A stretch of DNA of 64,000 nt from Sphingomonas cannabina (GCF_021391395.1 NZ_CP090059.1:2155001-2219000), one strand, 5' to 3'; counted from the first letter of the stretch, positions 1 to 8,565 are shown. Program-made: numbers and translations. Notes: a model not told the origin generated them from the letters alone.

Positions 1-1
1 T

Positions 2-316
2 CCGACTGCGCCGATCCTGGAAGCGATCGTCCGCCAGCGCTGCCTGGCGGCGACCTATAATCGTGCGGACATCGTCGTCGCGCCGCACGTTCTCTATACG
101 CGGCACGGCGAGCTCTATGTCGATGCGGTGACCATCTCCCGCAACATGGTGATGGTGCGTGAGCCCAAGCTCGCCACGTTCAAGCTGACCGGTCTGGGCG
201 GGCTGCGGGTGACGGAGCGGCCGTTCGAGCTCAGCGGCCTGTTCGATTCCGAGCTGGAGAAATATGCCGGCGTGACCTTGATGAAGGTGGAACCGATCGC
301 GCAATCGGCGAGTTGA
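2..316 (+). CDS. C-terminal part of a WYL-like protein (partial)
   Basis: An open frame runs in from the left edge and stops with TGA at 314-316, giving about 104 residues of a C-terminus; the start is outside the window. The fragment has the strand-rich pattern of a WYL-type ligand-binding domain: an LEAIVRQR helix, then VAPHVLYTRHGELYVDAVTISR, where 'pH-L-Y-t-r-G-lYvdA' resembles the WYL core. It ends in a turn-rich segment (FELSGLFDSELEKYAGV). WYL domains are usually found in DNA-binding regulators, but no helix-turn-helix is visible because the N-terminus is missing. The family assignment is tentative; the coding status is well supported by codon-position GC bias and continuity. Confidence 0.5.
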   Translation, partial: PTAPILEAIVRQRCLAATYNRADIVVAPHVLYTRHGELYVDAVTISRNMVMVREPKLATFKLTGLGGLRVTERPFELSGLFDSELEKYAGVTLMKVEPIAQSAS

Positions 317-489
317 CGATCGCCAAGGTGCTTGTCGGAGGGAGCCGCCGACATGCTTGTGGTCAGGTCCTGTTCGGGTTATGTCTGAATTGTAGCGTGC
401 AAATATCTGTTTCCGGATGGGACCGCCGGGTAACCAAGGCAGTGGAGCGCGTTACACATTGCTGAGGTTCAACTGTCGAAGGGGTCTTT

Positions 490-735
490 ATGCGTATTAG
501 ACTTTTGACTTCTGCAGCGATTGCGCTGTCCCTCGTTGCCACGCCCGTGCTTGCCAATCCGGCGGCGCGTCTGTCGGTTGCCAATTCGCCGCAGGTGCGT
601 GCGTCGTCGAACGTCGACGGCAAGAGCCGTCTCACCGGCAGCGCCTGGATCGGTGTGGTCGCCGCGCTCGCGGTCGGTGCCGGCGCGGTTGTGCTTGCAC
701 TCACCACCGACGACGACGATTCCGACAGCAACTGA
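490..735 (+). CDS. small exported/membrane-anchored hypothetical protein (81 aa)
   Basis: The ATG is preceded by a good ribosome site (AAGGGG, 6-7 nt upstream). Residues 1-22 form a clear Sec signal peptide (MRIRLLTSAAIALSLVATPVLA) with an AxA-like cleavage site. Residues about 52-71 form a second hydrophobic, glycine/alanine-rich helix, and the protein ends in a strongly acidic tail (DDDDSDSN). The mature product would be a ~60-residue periplasmic peptide held by one transmembrane helix with its acidic tail beyond it. I do not recognise a named family. It stands alone, followed by an intrinsic terminator, so it is probably monocistronic. Confidence 0.7.
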   Translation: MRIRLLTSAAIALSLVATPVLANPAARLSVANSPQVRASSNVDGKSRLTGSAWIGVVAALAVGAGAVVLALTTDDDDSDSN

Positions 736-757
736 TCGGTTAGCGTCGTAGAATTCG

Positions 758-787
758 GGGGCCGTCGGTTTCCGGCGGCCCCTTTCT
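758..787 (+). terminator. intrinsic terminator of the 81-aa gene
   Basis: An 11-bp stem (758-768 with 772-782, one G-U pair) closes a three-base TTT loop and is followed by TTTCT. It lies 22 bp after the stop codon of the small exported protein. Confidence 0.8.
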
Positions 788-802
788 ATGGTCTGGGGCG
801 GG

Positions 803-973
803 TCGACATTTGGGCTGAGGTCTTCCTTAGTCCGGTTCCCAGCCGTCACCCCGGACTTGTTCCGGGGTCCACAGGGCCTCGCAGGCCGCGCTCAAACCTT
901 TGTCCGGTCCTTGCCTCCCGGTGGACCCCGGAACAAGTCCGGGGTGACGGTGAAGAGGGTTGAGATGTCAGTC
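803..973 (+). repeat. ~172-bp palindromic intergenic repeat element, copy 1
   Basis: Two arms, about 843-872 and 921-950, form a perfect 30-bp inverted repeat around a ~48-bp centre. The whole block 803-973 reappears in opposite orientation at 9124-9296. Similarity extends past the palindrome on both sides: a block around TCGACATTT at one edge and TGAGATGTCAGTC at the other are both shared. It resembles REP/BIME or MITE-like elements that carry no gene. No flanking target duplication was recognised. It fills the gap between the small exported gene and the convergent helicase gene. Confidence 0.75.
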
Positions 974-1013
974 ACCCCAGATCGAGCAGGCGGTTCGCGG
1001 TGAGCGCTCGTCG

Positions 1014-3323
1014 TCAGCTCGCCGTCACGAAGCTGTCCATCACCCGCTTCCGCCCGGCCATCTCGAAATCGATCTCCAGCTTGTTGCCCTCGATCTCGGC
1101 AATGGTGCCGTAGCCGAACTTCTGGTGGAACACGCGCTGGCCCAATGACAGGTCGTCGCGCCCCTTGTTGCCGAGGCTGACCGCGCTCGATGTAGCCTCG
1201 CGGACGCGGACCGGCTCGCGGGTGAAGGTGCGGCTGGTCCAGTCGCCGCCGGGCTTGCTGCCGAGCGTACCCGCGGCGCGCTGCCAGCCGGGGCCGCGGC
1301 CGGTGCCCCGGCCCACGTCGGCAAAGGGATCGCCGCGCTCGCTCCAGTTGGCGCGCCACAGGCTCTCGCCGCCGGACATGGTGGTCTCCTCGGCGACATG
1401 CGCCTTGGGCAGCTCGCCAATGAAGCGGCTCGGGATCGAGCTGGTCCACTGGCCGTAGATGCGGCGGTTGGCGGCGTGGAGGATCACCGCGCGGCGGCGC
1501 GCGCGGGTGATCGCGACATAGGCGAGGCGGCGCTCCTCCTCCAGCGATGCGAGCCCGCCCTCGTCGAGCGCGCGCTGCGAGGGGAACAGCCCCTCCTCCC
1601 AGCCGGCGAGGAAGACGGTGTCGAACTCCAGACCCTTGGCGGCGTGGATGGTCATGATCGTGACCTTTGCCCCCTCGTCGGCGGCATCGTTGTCCATCAC
1701 CAGGCTGACGTGTTCGAGGAAGGCGCCGAGGCTCTCATACTCCTCCATCGCACGGATGAGCTCGTTGAGGTTCTCCAGGCGGCCGGCGGCCTCGGCCGAG
1801 CGGTCGGCCTGCCACATCGCGGTGTAACCGCTCTCGTCGAGGATCTGGCGGGCGAGCTCGGGGTGGGGGAGCTGCTCCACCTTCTCGCGCCAGCGGGCGA
1901 AATCGCCGACCAGGTTGCCGAGCGACTTGCGGGCGGCGCCCGTCATCTCGTCGGTGTCCAGGATGCGCGCGGCGGCGATGGAGAGCGGAACGCGTTCGGC
2001 GCGGGCGAGCTGGTGGAGGCGGGCGACCGCCTTGTCGCCGAGGCCGCGCTTGGGGACGTTGACGATGCGCTCGAAGGCGAGGTCGTCCGCCGGCTGGGCG
2101 ACGACGCGGAGGTAGGCGAGCGCGTCGCGGATCTCGGCGCGCTCGTAGAAGCGGAAGCCGCCGACGATGCGGTAGCCCATGCCGATCGCGATGAAGCGGT
2201 CCTCGAACTCGCGGGTCTGGTGCTGGGCGCGGACCAGGATGGCGATGTCGTTGAGCGAGGTGCCGGCGCGCGCCGCCGCCTCGATCTCGTCGCCGACGCG
2301 GCGGGCCTCCTCGGGGCCGTCCCACACGCCTATCACGCGGACCTGCTCGCCTTCGCTCGCCTCGGTCCACAGCGTCTTGCCGAGGCGGCCGCCGTTGTTG
2401 GCGATCACTCCGCTCGCCGCGGCGAGGATGTGCGGGGTCGAGCGGTAGTTCTGCTCGAGCCGGATCACCTTGGCGCCTGGGAAGTCGCGCTCGAACTTCA
2501 GGATGTTCTCGACCTGCGCGCCGCGCCACGAATAGATCGACTGGTCGTCGTCGCCGACGCAGCAGATGTTCTTGCGCTCCTGCGCGAGCAGGCGGAGCCA
2601 GAGATACTGGCTGGAATTGGTGTCCTGATACTCGTCGACCATGATGTAGCGGAAGCGCTGCTGGTAATGGGTCAGCACCTCGCGGTCGGTCTTGAGGATC
2701 GTCAGCATGTGGAGCAGCAGGTCGCCGAAGTCGCAGGCATTGAGTGCGCGCAGCCGCTCCTGATAGGCGGCGTACATCTGGGCGCCCTTGCCGTTGGCGT
2801 AGAGCTCGGATTCGCCGGCGTCGACGTCCTTCGGCAGCAGCCCTTTGTTCTTCCAGGCGTCGATGTGGCCGGCGAGCGCGCGGGCGGGCCAGCGCTTCTC
2901 GTCAATGCCGGCGGCGGTGATCAGCGCCTTGAGCAGGCGGAGCTGGTCGTCGGTATCGAGGATGGTGAAGTTGGATTGCAGGCCGACCAGCTCGGCGTGG
3001 CGGCGGAGCATCTTCGCGCCGATCGCGTGGAAGGTGCCGAGCCACGGCATCCCCTCGACCGCGTCGCCGACCAGGTTGCGGACGCGCTCGCGCATCTCAC
3101 GCGCCGCCTTGTTGGTGAAGGTGACGGCGAGGATCTCGGATGGGTAGGCCTTGCGCGTGTAGAGCAGGTGCGCGAGCCGGGCGGTGAGCGCGGCGGTCTT
3201 GCCCGTGCCGGCGCCAGCGAGGACGAGTACGGGGCCGTCGGTGGTCAGCACCGCCTCGCGCTGAGGGGCGTTGAGGCCCTGGAGATAGGGCGGGTCCTGG
3301 GGCGAAGGGGCGGAGACGGACAT
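1014..3323 (-). CDS. uvrD: UvrD/PcrA/Rep-type superfamily 1 DNA helicase
   Basis: A 769-residue ATP-dependent 3'-5' DNA helicase for nucleotide-excision and mismatch repair and replication restart. The Walker A motif AGAGTGKT lies at residues 36-43. Further on are the motif II VDEYQDTN, motif III GDDDQSIYSWRG, motif IV EQNYRST, and the C-terminal MTIHAAKGLEFDTVF and VAITRARR motifs. The last ~40 residues (FHQKFGYGTIAEIEGNKLEIDF) form the PcrA/UvrD C-terminal Tudor-like segment. The frame is open further upstream to 3545, but that extension crosses a repeat and has no family character. The ATG at 3323 (MSVSAPSPQDPPYLQGLN) fits normal UvrD N-termini. It is divergent from the phosphate permease. 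Confidence 0.95.
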   Translation of the reverse strand: MSVSAPSPQDPPYLQGLNAPQREAVLTTDGPVLVLAGAGTGKTAALTARLAHLLYTRKAYPSEILAVTFTNKAAREMRERVRNLVGDAVEGMPWLGTFHAIGAKMLRRHAELVGLQSNFTILDTDDQLRLLKALITAAGIDEKRWPARALAGHIDAWKNKGLLPKDVDAGESELYANGKGAQMYAAYQERLRALNACDFGDLLLHMLTILKTDREVLTHYQQRFRYIMVDEYQDTNSSQYLWLRLLAQERKNICCVGDDDQSIYSWRGAQVENILKFERDFPGAKVIRLEQNYRSTPHILAAASGVIANNGGRLGKTLWTEASEGEQVRVIGVWDGPEEARRVGDEIEAAARAGTSLNDIAILVRAQHQTREFEDRFIAIGMGYRIVGGFRFYERAEIRDALAYLRVVAQPADDLAFERIVNVPKRGLGDKAVARLHQLARAERVPLSIAAARILDTDEMTGAARKSLGNLVGDFARWREKVEQLPHPELARQILDESGYTAMWQADRSAEAAGRLENLNELIRAMEEYESLGAFLEHVSLVMDNDAADEGAKVTIMTIHAAKGLEFDTVFLAGWEEGLFPSQRALDEGGLASLEEERRLAYVAITRARRRAVILHAANRRIYGQWTSSIPSRFIGELPKAHVAEETTMSGGESLWRANWSERGDPFADVGRGTGRGPGWQRAAGTLGSKPGGDWTSRTFTREPVRVREATSSAVSLGNKGRDDLSLGQRVFHQKFGYGTIAEIEGNKLEIDFEMAGRKRVMDSFVTAS

Positions 3324-3370
3324 CGGTGAACAGTTAGGGAACGGCGCGCGTGCGGGCAAGCCGAATAGAC

Positions 3371-3503
3371 CCCTCTCCCTCTGGGAGAGGGAGGGGCCCG
3401 CTCGGCGCAGCCGAGTGGGAGGGTGAGGGTGACCAACGCCGGCGGTAGTCACCCTCACCCTCCCGCAGCTTCGCTGCTCCTTCCCTCTCCCAAAAGGAGA
3501 GGG
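3371..3503. repeat. compound inverted-repeat element between uvrD and the phosphate permease
   Basis: Two small CCCTCTCC/GGAGAGGG hairpins (about 3371-3391 and 3483-3503) flank a perfect 17-bp inverted repeat, 3417-3433 against 3448-3464 (GGGAGGGTGAGGGTGAC and its complement). It has no coding character. It occupies most of the 245-bp divergent promoter gap. Similar stem-rich blocks are common between genes of Sphingomonas-like and Xanthomonas-like genomes, so it is probably a dispersed repeat. Confidence 0.7.
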
Positions 3504-3568
3504 ACAGTGGGGGGCAGTGTCACTTGTCATCCTACTGTCACACAAGTCGGCGAATGGCGGGATCGATC

Positions 3569-5218
3569 ATGACCAGCATCGCTCTCGCGCCCGATGAGTC
3601 GGGTGAAGTCGCGCCGCCACGGCCGCGGCTCGACAGTCCGTCGCATCCGGCGGCGAAGTGGATCTTCGCCCTCATGCTCGTCGGCGGCTTCGTCTATGCC
3701 GGCTGGAGCGTGATGACCGACACCGCGGGCGTCGGCGAGACGCTGGCGATCGGCGTGTTCGCCTTCCTGGCGCTGGCGCTGCTGATCGCGCTCGGCTTCG
3801 AGTTCGTGAACGGCTTCCACGACACCGCCAACGCGGTCGCGACGGTCATCTACACCAATTCGATGCCGGCGCATCTGGCGGTGGTGTGGTCGGGCTTCTT
3901 CAACTTCCTGGGCGTGATGGTGTCGTCGGGCGCGGTCGCCTATTCGATCATCACGCTGCTGCCGGTCGATCTGATCCTCAACGTGGGATCGAGCTCCGGC
4001 TTCGCGATGATCTTCGCGCTGCTGCTGGCGGCGGTGATCTGGAACCTCGCGACCTGGTATGTCGGCCTGCCCAATTCGTCGAGCCATACGCTGATCGGGT
4101 CGGTGCTGGGCGTGGGCGTCGCCAACCAGCTGCTCGCCGCCGGATCCAAGGGCGGCACCGCCGGGGTCGACTGGAGCCAGGCGTACAAGGTGCTCACCGG
4201 CTTGTGGATGGCGCCGCTGATCGGCTTCGGCGCGGCGCTGCTCCTCCTGCTGGTGATGCGCGCGGTGCTGCGCAACCCGAGGCTCTACAAGGCGCCGATG
4301 CCCAACACGCCGCCGCCGAAGGGCATCCGCGGGCTGCTGATCTTCACCTGCACCGCGGTCAGCTTCGCGCATGGATCGAACGACGGGCAGAAGGGCATGG
4401 GGCTGATCATGCTGATCCTGATCGGCTGTGCGCCCACCGCCTATGCGCTCAACCGCACGCTGCCGACGAGCGCGACGCCGGCCTTCGTCGCGACTGCGAA
4501 CCGCGCCGCCGCCGTGTTCGACGCGCGCGCGAACGGCGTGCACGTGCCGGTCGAGCAGGCGCGGGCGGTGATGACCCATGCGCTGCAGCAGCGGAAGGTC
4601 GATTCGCCGGAGACCTTCGCCGCGCTGGCGGCGACGACGCGCGACATCGCCGAGCGGGTCCAGGGCTATGGCTCGATCCGCGCGGTGCCGGCGAGCGCGA
4701 CGCCGAACCTTCGGAACGACATGTACCTGGTGCTCGACACCAGCAAGCTCGCGACCAAGAGCGGCGACGCGGCCGGCTTCGGCGGCGAGCCGCAGCTCAA
4801 GGCGGTCAAGGATTATCAGACGTCGTTGGAGAACGGCACGCGCTTCATCCCGCTGTGGGTGAAGATCACGGTGGCGATCGCGCTCGGGCTCGGGACGATG
4901 GTCGGCTGGAAGCGGATCGTGGTCACCGTCGGCGAGAAGATCGGCAAGCAGCACATGACCTATGGCATGGGCGCGGCCGCCGAGATGGTTGCGGCGGGGA
5001 CGATCCTGGCCGCCGACCGGTTCGGGCTGCCGGTGTCGACCACGCACATCCTCTCCTCGGGCGTGGCGGGTGCGTCGGTGGCGAGCGGCGCGGGGCTGCA
5101 GGCGCGGACGATCCGCAACCTGGCGCTGGCCTGGCTGCTCACCCTGCCGGCGGCGATGGCGCTGTCGGGCTTCCTCTACTGGCTGATGCTGAGCATCGCC
5201 CGGGCGACCGGCGCCTGA
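3569..5218 (+). CDS. pit: PiT-family inorganic phosphate permease
   Basis: About 549 residues. It is an inner-membrane low-affinity phosphate (metal-phosphate:H+) symporter of the PiT/PHO4 family. The duplicated family signature is present: GFEFVNGFHDTANAVATVIYT near residues 75-95, and a C-terminal half with GMGAAAEMVAAGTILAADRFGLPVSTTHILSSGVAG. About ten hydrophobic segments surround a hydrophilic insertion of roughly 120 residues in the middle, as in other proteobacterial long PiT proteins. The ATG at 3569 was chosen; ATG 3554 is an alternative that adds five residues. Its 3' end overlaps the antisense gene at 5176-5385 by 43 bp. No pho box was identified. Confidence 0.92.
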   Translation: MTSIALAPDESGEVAPPRPRLDSPSHPAAKWIFALMLVGGFVYAGWSVMTDTAGVGETLAIGVFAFLALALLIALGFEFVNGFHDTANAVATVIYTNSMPAHLAVVWSGFFNFLGVMVSSGAVAYSIITLLPVDLILNVGSSSGFAMIFALLLAAVIWNLATWYVGLPNSSSHTLIGSVLGVGVANQLLAAGSKGGTAGVDWSQAYKVLTGLWMAPLIGFGAALLLLLVMRAVLRNPRLYKAPMPNTPPPKGIRGLLIFTCTAVSFAHGSNDGQKGMGLIMLILIGCAPTAYALNRTLPTSATPAFVATANRAAAVFDARANGVHVPVEQARAVMTHALQQRKVDSPETFAALAATTRDIAERVQGYGSIRAVPASATPNLRNDMYLVLDTSKLATKSGDAAGFGGEPQLKAVKDYQTSLENGTRFIPLWVKITVAIALGLGTMVGWKRIVVTVGEKIGKQHMTYGMGAAAEMVAAGTILAADRFGLPVSTTHILSSGVAGASVASGAGLQARTIRNLALAWLLTLPAAMALSGFLYWLMLSIARATGA

Positions 5219-5385
5219 TCCCAGTCGATCGGGCAATCGGCGAAGAGGGCGCGGATGTCCTTCTTCGCCGCCTTCTCGTTCCTGGCGACGCGGTGTTCGA
5301 GGCTGCGCGCCGGATTGGCATAGGCAAGCGCGCCCGCGACGAGCGCCGCCGCGGTGGCGAGCAGGATGCGGTTGCGATCGCGCAT
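5176..5385 (-). CDS. small membrane-anchored hypothetical protein, antisense overlap with pit
   Basis: A 69-residue protein with a strong Shine-Dalgarno sequence (GGGAGG) just before the ATG at 5385. Residues about 6-24 are a signal anchor or signal peptide (NRILLATAAALVAGALAYA). The remainder is charged and ends DIRALFADCPIDWDQAPVARAMLSISQ. No family was recognised. The last 43 bp lie inside the 3' end of the phosphate permease on the other strand, so the two transcripts are convergent with overlapping coding ends. The open frame extends further upstream, but only this segment has a ribosome site and protein-like composition. Confidence 0.7.
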   Translation of the reverse strand: MRDRNRILLATAAALVAGALAYANPARSLEHRVARNEKAAKKDIRALFADCPIDWDQAPVARAMLSISQ

Positions 5386-5490
5386 GTCGTCCTCCCTTTG
5401 CGGCGCTGCGGAGGTGGTGACGCATCGCGCCTGACCGGCGAATGAACGGACGCCTTGACGGCCCGCCCGGATGCGACGAACGGTGCGGGC

Positions 5491-6780
5491 ATGAGTCTGC
5501 GGGGGATGGGTGCGCACCGCCGGGTGCTGCTGGCGAGCCTGGTCGGCACGTCGGTCGAGTTCTACGACTTCTACATCTACGCCACCGCGGCGGCGCTGGT
5601 GTTCGGGCCGCTGTTCTTCCCGGCCGGCGATCCCTCGATCCAGCTCCTCTCGTCCTATGCGAGCCTGGCGGTCGCCTTCCTCGCGCGGCCGGTGGGGGCG
5701 TGGGCGTTCGGCCACTACGGCGACCGCATCGGGCGCAAGTCGACCTTGGTCGCCAGCCTGATGCTGATGGGCGGGTCGACGCTGGCGATCGCCTTCCTGC
5801 CGACCTATCAGACCGCGGGATGGCTGGCGCCGGTGCTGCTGTGCGTCCTGCGGTTCGGCCAGGGCTTCGGGCTCGGCGGCGAATGGGGCGGGGCGGCGCT
5901 GCTCGCGGTCGAATATGCGCCGCCGGGCTGGCGCGGGCGCTACGGCATGGTGCCGCAGATCGGGGCGCCGATCGGCTTCATCGCTGCCAACGGGCTGTTC
6001 CTGCTGCTGGGGCTGTGGATGACGCCCGAGGACTTCATGGCCTGGGGCTGGCGCGTGCCGTTCCTGCTCTCGGTGGTGCTGGTGGGACTCGGCCTGTGGG
6101 TGCGGCTCAAGATCGCCGAGACGCCGGCCTTCGCCAAGGTGCTCGAGCAGGGACCGCCCCCCGCCGTGCCGATCGGCGAGCTGCTGCGCGACCATTGGGG
6201 GAAGGCGGTCGGCGGGACGCTCGGCGCGGTCGCCTGCTTCGCCGTCTATTATCTCGCGACCGCCTTCGCGCTCGGATACGCGACCACCACGCTGCACATC
6301 GACCGGCAGGTGTTCCTGGGACTGCAGCTCGGCGCTATCCTGTTCATGGGCGTCGGTATTGTGCTGTCGGGGATCTGGGCGGATCGTACCAGCCCCAACA
6401 ATGTGCTGACCTGGGGCTGCGTCGGCGCGGTGGTCGCGGGATTGCTGCTCGCGCCGGGACTGGGATCGGGGTCGCTGGGGCTGATCTTCGCCGCGCTCGC
6501 CTTCTCGCTGTTCGTGATGGGGTTCGTCTACGGGCCGCTGGGGGCGTGGCTGCCGAGCCTCTATCCGGCGCGGGTACGCTATACGGGGGTGAGCCTGGCC
6601 TTCAACCTGGCCGGCATCATCGGCGGCGGGCTGACGCCGGTGGTGGCGCAGGCGCTGGCCGAGCACGGCGGGCTGACGTTGGTCGGGCTGTATCTGGCGG
6701 CGGCATCGCTGCTGAGCCTCGGGGCGCTGCTGGTGTTGCGCACGCGGCGCGACGCGGAAGCGGTGGTGCTGGAGATCTGA
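5491..6780 (+). CDS. MFS transporter, metabolite:H+ symporter (MHS) type
   Basis: About 429 residues with twelve predicted transmembrane segments. It starts with the MHS hallmark GTSVEFYDFYIYATAAALVFGPLFFP, followed by the MFS loop-2 motif GHYGDRIGRKSTL and the RFGQGFGLGGEWGGAALLAVEYAP motif of ShiA/ProP/KgtP-like symporters. It likely imports an organic acid, osmolyte or aromatic acid with protons; the substrate cannot be told from sequence. The ATG at 5491 is preferred. An in-frame TTG at 5455 and a later ATG at 5506 are alternatives because the ribosome site is weak. It is divergent from the small antisense gene and appears monocistronic. Confidence 0.88.
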   Translation: MSLRGMGAHRRVLLASLVGTSVEFYDFYIYATAAALVFGPLFFPAGDPSIQLLSSYASLAVAFLARPVGAWAFGHYGDRIGRKSTLVASLMLMGGSTLAIAFLPTYQTAGWLAPVLLCVLRFGQGFGLGGEWGGAALLAVEYAPPGWRGRYGMVPQIGAPIGFIAANGLFLLLGLWMTPEDFMAWGWRVPFLLSVVLVGLGLWVRLKIAETPAFAKVLEQGPPPAVPIGELLRDHWGKAVGGTLGAVACFAVYYLATAFALGYATTTLHIDRQVFLGLQLGAILFMGVGIVLSGIWADRTSPNNVLTWGCVGAVVAGLLLAPGLGSGSLGLIFAALAFSLFVMGFVYGPLGAWLPSLYPARVRYTGVSLAFNLAGIIGGGLTPVVAQALAEHGGLTLVGLYLAAASLLSLGALLVLRTRRDAEAVVLEI

Positions 6781-6804
6781 GGGGGCGCTGCGCGGGACGG
6801 ACGA

Positions 6805-6939
6805 TCAGCGATCCTTTGCGGCAGTGTTCGCGATCGGATCGCCGTGCATGAAGATGCCATTGCACATAGCCAGCGTAAGCAACGCCAGCATGACAGCCAA
6901 ACCGGCGATACAGCCTGTACCTGGAAGCGGGCGCTTCAC
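6805..6939 (-). CDS. 44-aa putative small membrane protein downstream of rsmD
   Basis: A short frame begins with GTG at 6939, 20 bp after the rsmD stop, and encodes 44 residues with one hydrophobic helix (GCIAGLAVMLALLTLAMCNGIFM) and a polar tail (HGDPIANTAAKDR). A weak GCAGG lies about 10 nt upstream. Helix-plus-polar-tail composition and position in the rluB-rsmD operon argue for a real small protein. The GTG start and short length keep confidence moderate. No family recognised. Confidence 0.5.
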   Translation of the reverse strand: MKRPLPGTGCIAGLAVMLALLTLAMCNGIFMHGDPIANTAAKDR

Positions 6940-6958
6940 AATGCAGGCCTGCGACCGG

Positions 6959-7504
6959 TCATACTTCTTCTGCCTTCAACAACGTCAGCTTCGCCTTGCC
7001 ATGCACCCGCTCGGCATCGACCGCGAACCCGGCGACGGAGACCGTCTCCTCGCGTGCCGTCTCGATGCTGATCCAAGTGGCGGGGCCGGTCCAGCCGAGG
7101 CGGGCGAGCTTATCGAGCGCGACGTTGCCGGCGCCGCTCGCATAGGGCGGGTCCATCAGGATCAGGTCGAGCGGCGCAGGGGCGGGGCCGAGCGACAGGA
7201 CCGAGGTGGCGCGGACGTCGGCCCCCTTGGCGCCGAGCTTGGCGATGTTTGCCTTGAGCGTGTCGAGCGCTTTGCGGTCCTGCTCCACGAACAGGCAGGT
7301 CGCGGCGCCGCGCGACAGCGCTTCCAGTCCCAGCGCGCCCGAGCCGGCGAACAGGTCGGCGACCGCGAGCCCGTCGAAGCTGCCGAGGCGGCTCGCCAGC
7401 ATCGAGAACAGCGCCTCGCGCGTGCGGTCGGCGGTGGGGCGGGTGGCGTCGCCCGGGGGCGCCGCCAGCGGGCGGCCGCGCCACTGGCCGGCGATGATCC
7501 TCAT
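6959..7504 (-). CDS. rsmD: 16S rRNA (guanine966-N2)-methyltransferase
   Basis: A 181-residue SAM-dependent methyltransferase that modifies G966 of 16S rRNA in the assembled 30S subunit. It opens with the family-typical MRIIAGQWRGRPLAAPPGDATRPTADRTREALFSML. The SAM-binding motif VADLFAGSGALGLEALSRGA lies at about 48-67, and the catalytic DPPY at 118-121. Length matches RsmD. Its ATG overlaps the stop of the upstream pseudouridine synthase by 4 nt, so the two are translationally coupled. A 44-residue membrane-protein frame follows 20 bp downstream. Confidence 0.95.
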   Translation of the reverse strand: MRIIAGQWRGRPLAAPPGDATRPTADRTREALFSMLASRLGSFDGLAVADLFAGSGALGLEALSRGAATCLFVEQDRKALDTLKANIAKLGAKGADVRATSVLSLGPAPAPLDLILMDPPYASGAGNVALDKLARLGWTGPATWISIETAREETVSVAGFAVDAERVHGKAKLTLLKAEEV

Positions 7505-8565
7505 TTGCGGCGCGGACCGGCTTTGGGCCCGGACTTGGGCTTGGGCTTGGCCCAGCCGGCCTTGCGCCTGGGCGGGCGAGGGGAGCGCGTGGAGTGTTCG
7601 ACCTGCGCGTCCTTGCTCTCGTCATTCCCGTGCGGGCGGGACTCCATTTTGGCTGGCTTCGCGGTCCTTCGCGGTTTGGGCGAGGGATTACGGTCGGGAG
7701 TTGGGCGCGGGCGGGGCCTTGCCGTAGGCTTTCGTCCGGCATCGGGCTTGGCGTCGTTTCCGGCCGTCTCAGGAGCGGCCGGTATGATCGGCTCGACCAT
7801 GACGGCTGCCTGATCCTTGCCCTTGCCCTTCGTCAGTGACTGCCGGAAGGCTACGAGGTCGTGCTGACGCACCTCGCCGACCGCACCCGCGGGGAGGTCG
7901 CCGAGCACGAATGGCCCATAGCGGGTGCGGATCAGGCGGCCGACCTTGAGCCCCAGATGCTCGAGCACGCGGCGGACCTCGCGGTTCTTGCCCTCCGTCA
8001 GCGTCAGCTCGATCCAGACGTTGGCGCCGGTGCGGCGCTCGAGATTGGCATCGATCGCGCCATAGCGGATGCCGTCGATCTCGACACCTTCGATCAGCTC
8101 CTCGAGCTGTTCCTGGCTGACCTGGCCGTAGGCGCGGGCGCGGTAGCTGCGCTCGACGCCGGTCGAGGGGAGCTCGAGCTGCCGCTTCAGCTCGCCGTCG
8201 GTGGTGAGGAGCAGCAGCCCTTCCGTGTTGAGGTCGAGCCGGCCGACCGGCATCAGGCGCGGCAGGCCCTTGGGCAGCCGGTCATAGATGGTCGGGCGGC
8301 CCCGCGGATCGCGGGCGGCGGTGAGAAGGCCGACGGGCTTGTGGAACAGGAACAGGCGGGCGGGCGTGGGTTCCTTCACCGGCTGGCCGTCGACGGTGAC
8401 GCCGCGCAGCGACGGGAGCAGCGTCGCCGGGGTCTCCACGGCCACGCCGTTCAGGGCGATTCGGCCCTCGCCGATCATCCGTTCGATCTCGCGCCGCGAC
8501 GCCACGCCCGCGCGGGCGAGCAGCTTGGCGATGCGTTGGGTGTCCTTGCCGGTGGTCCTGGCCAT
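7501..8565 (-). CDS. rluB: RluB/RsuA-family 23S/16S rRNA pseudouridine synthase
   Basis: A 354-residue protein. An S4 RNA-binding domain (about 10-57, RIAKLLARAGVASRREIERMI) precedes the RsuA-type pseudouridine synthase domain, with the catalytic Asp111 in GRLDLNTEGLLLLTTDG. Residues about 260-354 form a long basic, Pro/Lys/Arg-rich low-complexity tail ending KPKPKSGPKAGPRRK. Such tails are common in alphaproteobacterial orthologues and probably bind RNA nonspecifically. The ATG at 8565 (MARTTGKDTQRIAKLL) fits the S4 domain start. It overlaps rsmD by 4 nt (ATGA). Confidence 0.92.
   Translation of the reverse strand: MARTTGKDTQRIAKLLARAGVASRREIERMIGEGRIALNGVAVETPATLLPSLRGVTVDGQPVKEPTPARLFLFHKPVGLLTAARDPRGRPTIYDRLPKGLPRLMPVGRLDLNTEGLLLLTTDGELKRQLELPSTGVERSYRARAYGQVSQEQLEELIEGVEIDGIRYGAIDANLERRTGANVWIELTLTEGKNREVRRVLEHLGLKVGRLIRTRYGPFVLGDLPAGAVGEVRQHDLVAFRQSLTKGKGKDQAAVMVEPIIPAAPETAGNDAKPDAGRKPTARPRPRPTPDRNPSPKPRRTAKPAKMESRPHGNDESKDAQVEHSTRSPRPPRRKAGWAKPKPKSGPKAGPRRK

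Noticed and set aside
1398..3329. 643-codon open frame on the + strand opposite uvrD
   Set aside because: It mirrors the helicase in an antisense frame, is Val/Ala/Asp/Gly-rich low complexity and has no ribosome site; a GC-rich shadow frame.
3324..3545. 74-residue N-terminal extension of UvrD
   Set aside because: It runs through the repeat at 3371-3503 and has no family resemblance; ATG 3323 gives the normal UvrD N-terminus.
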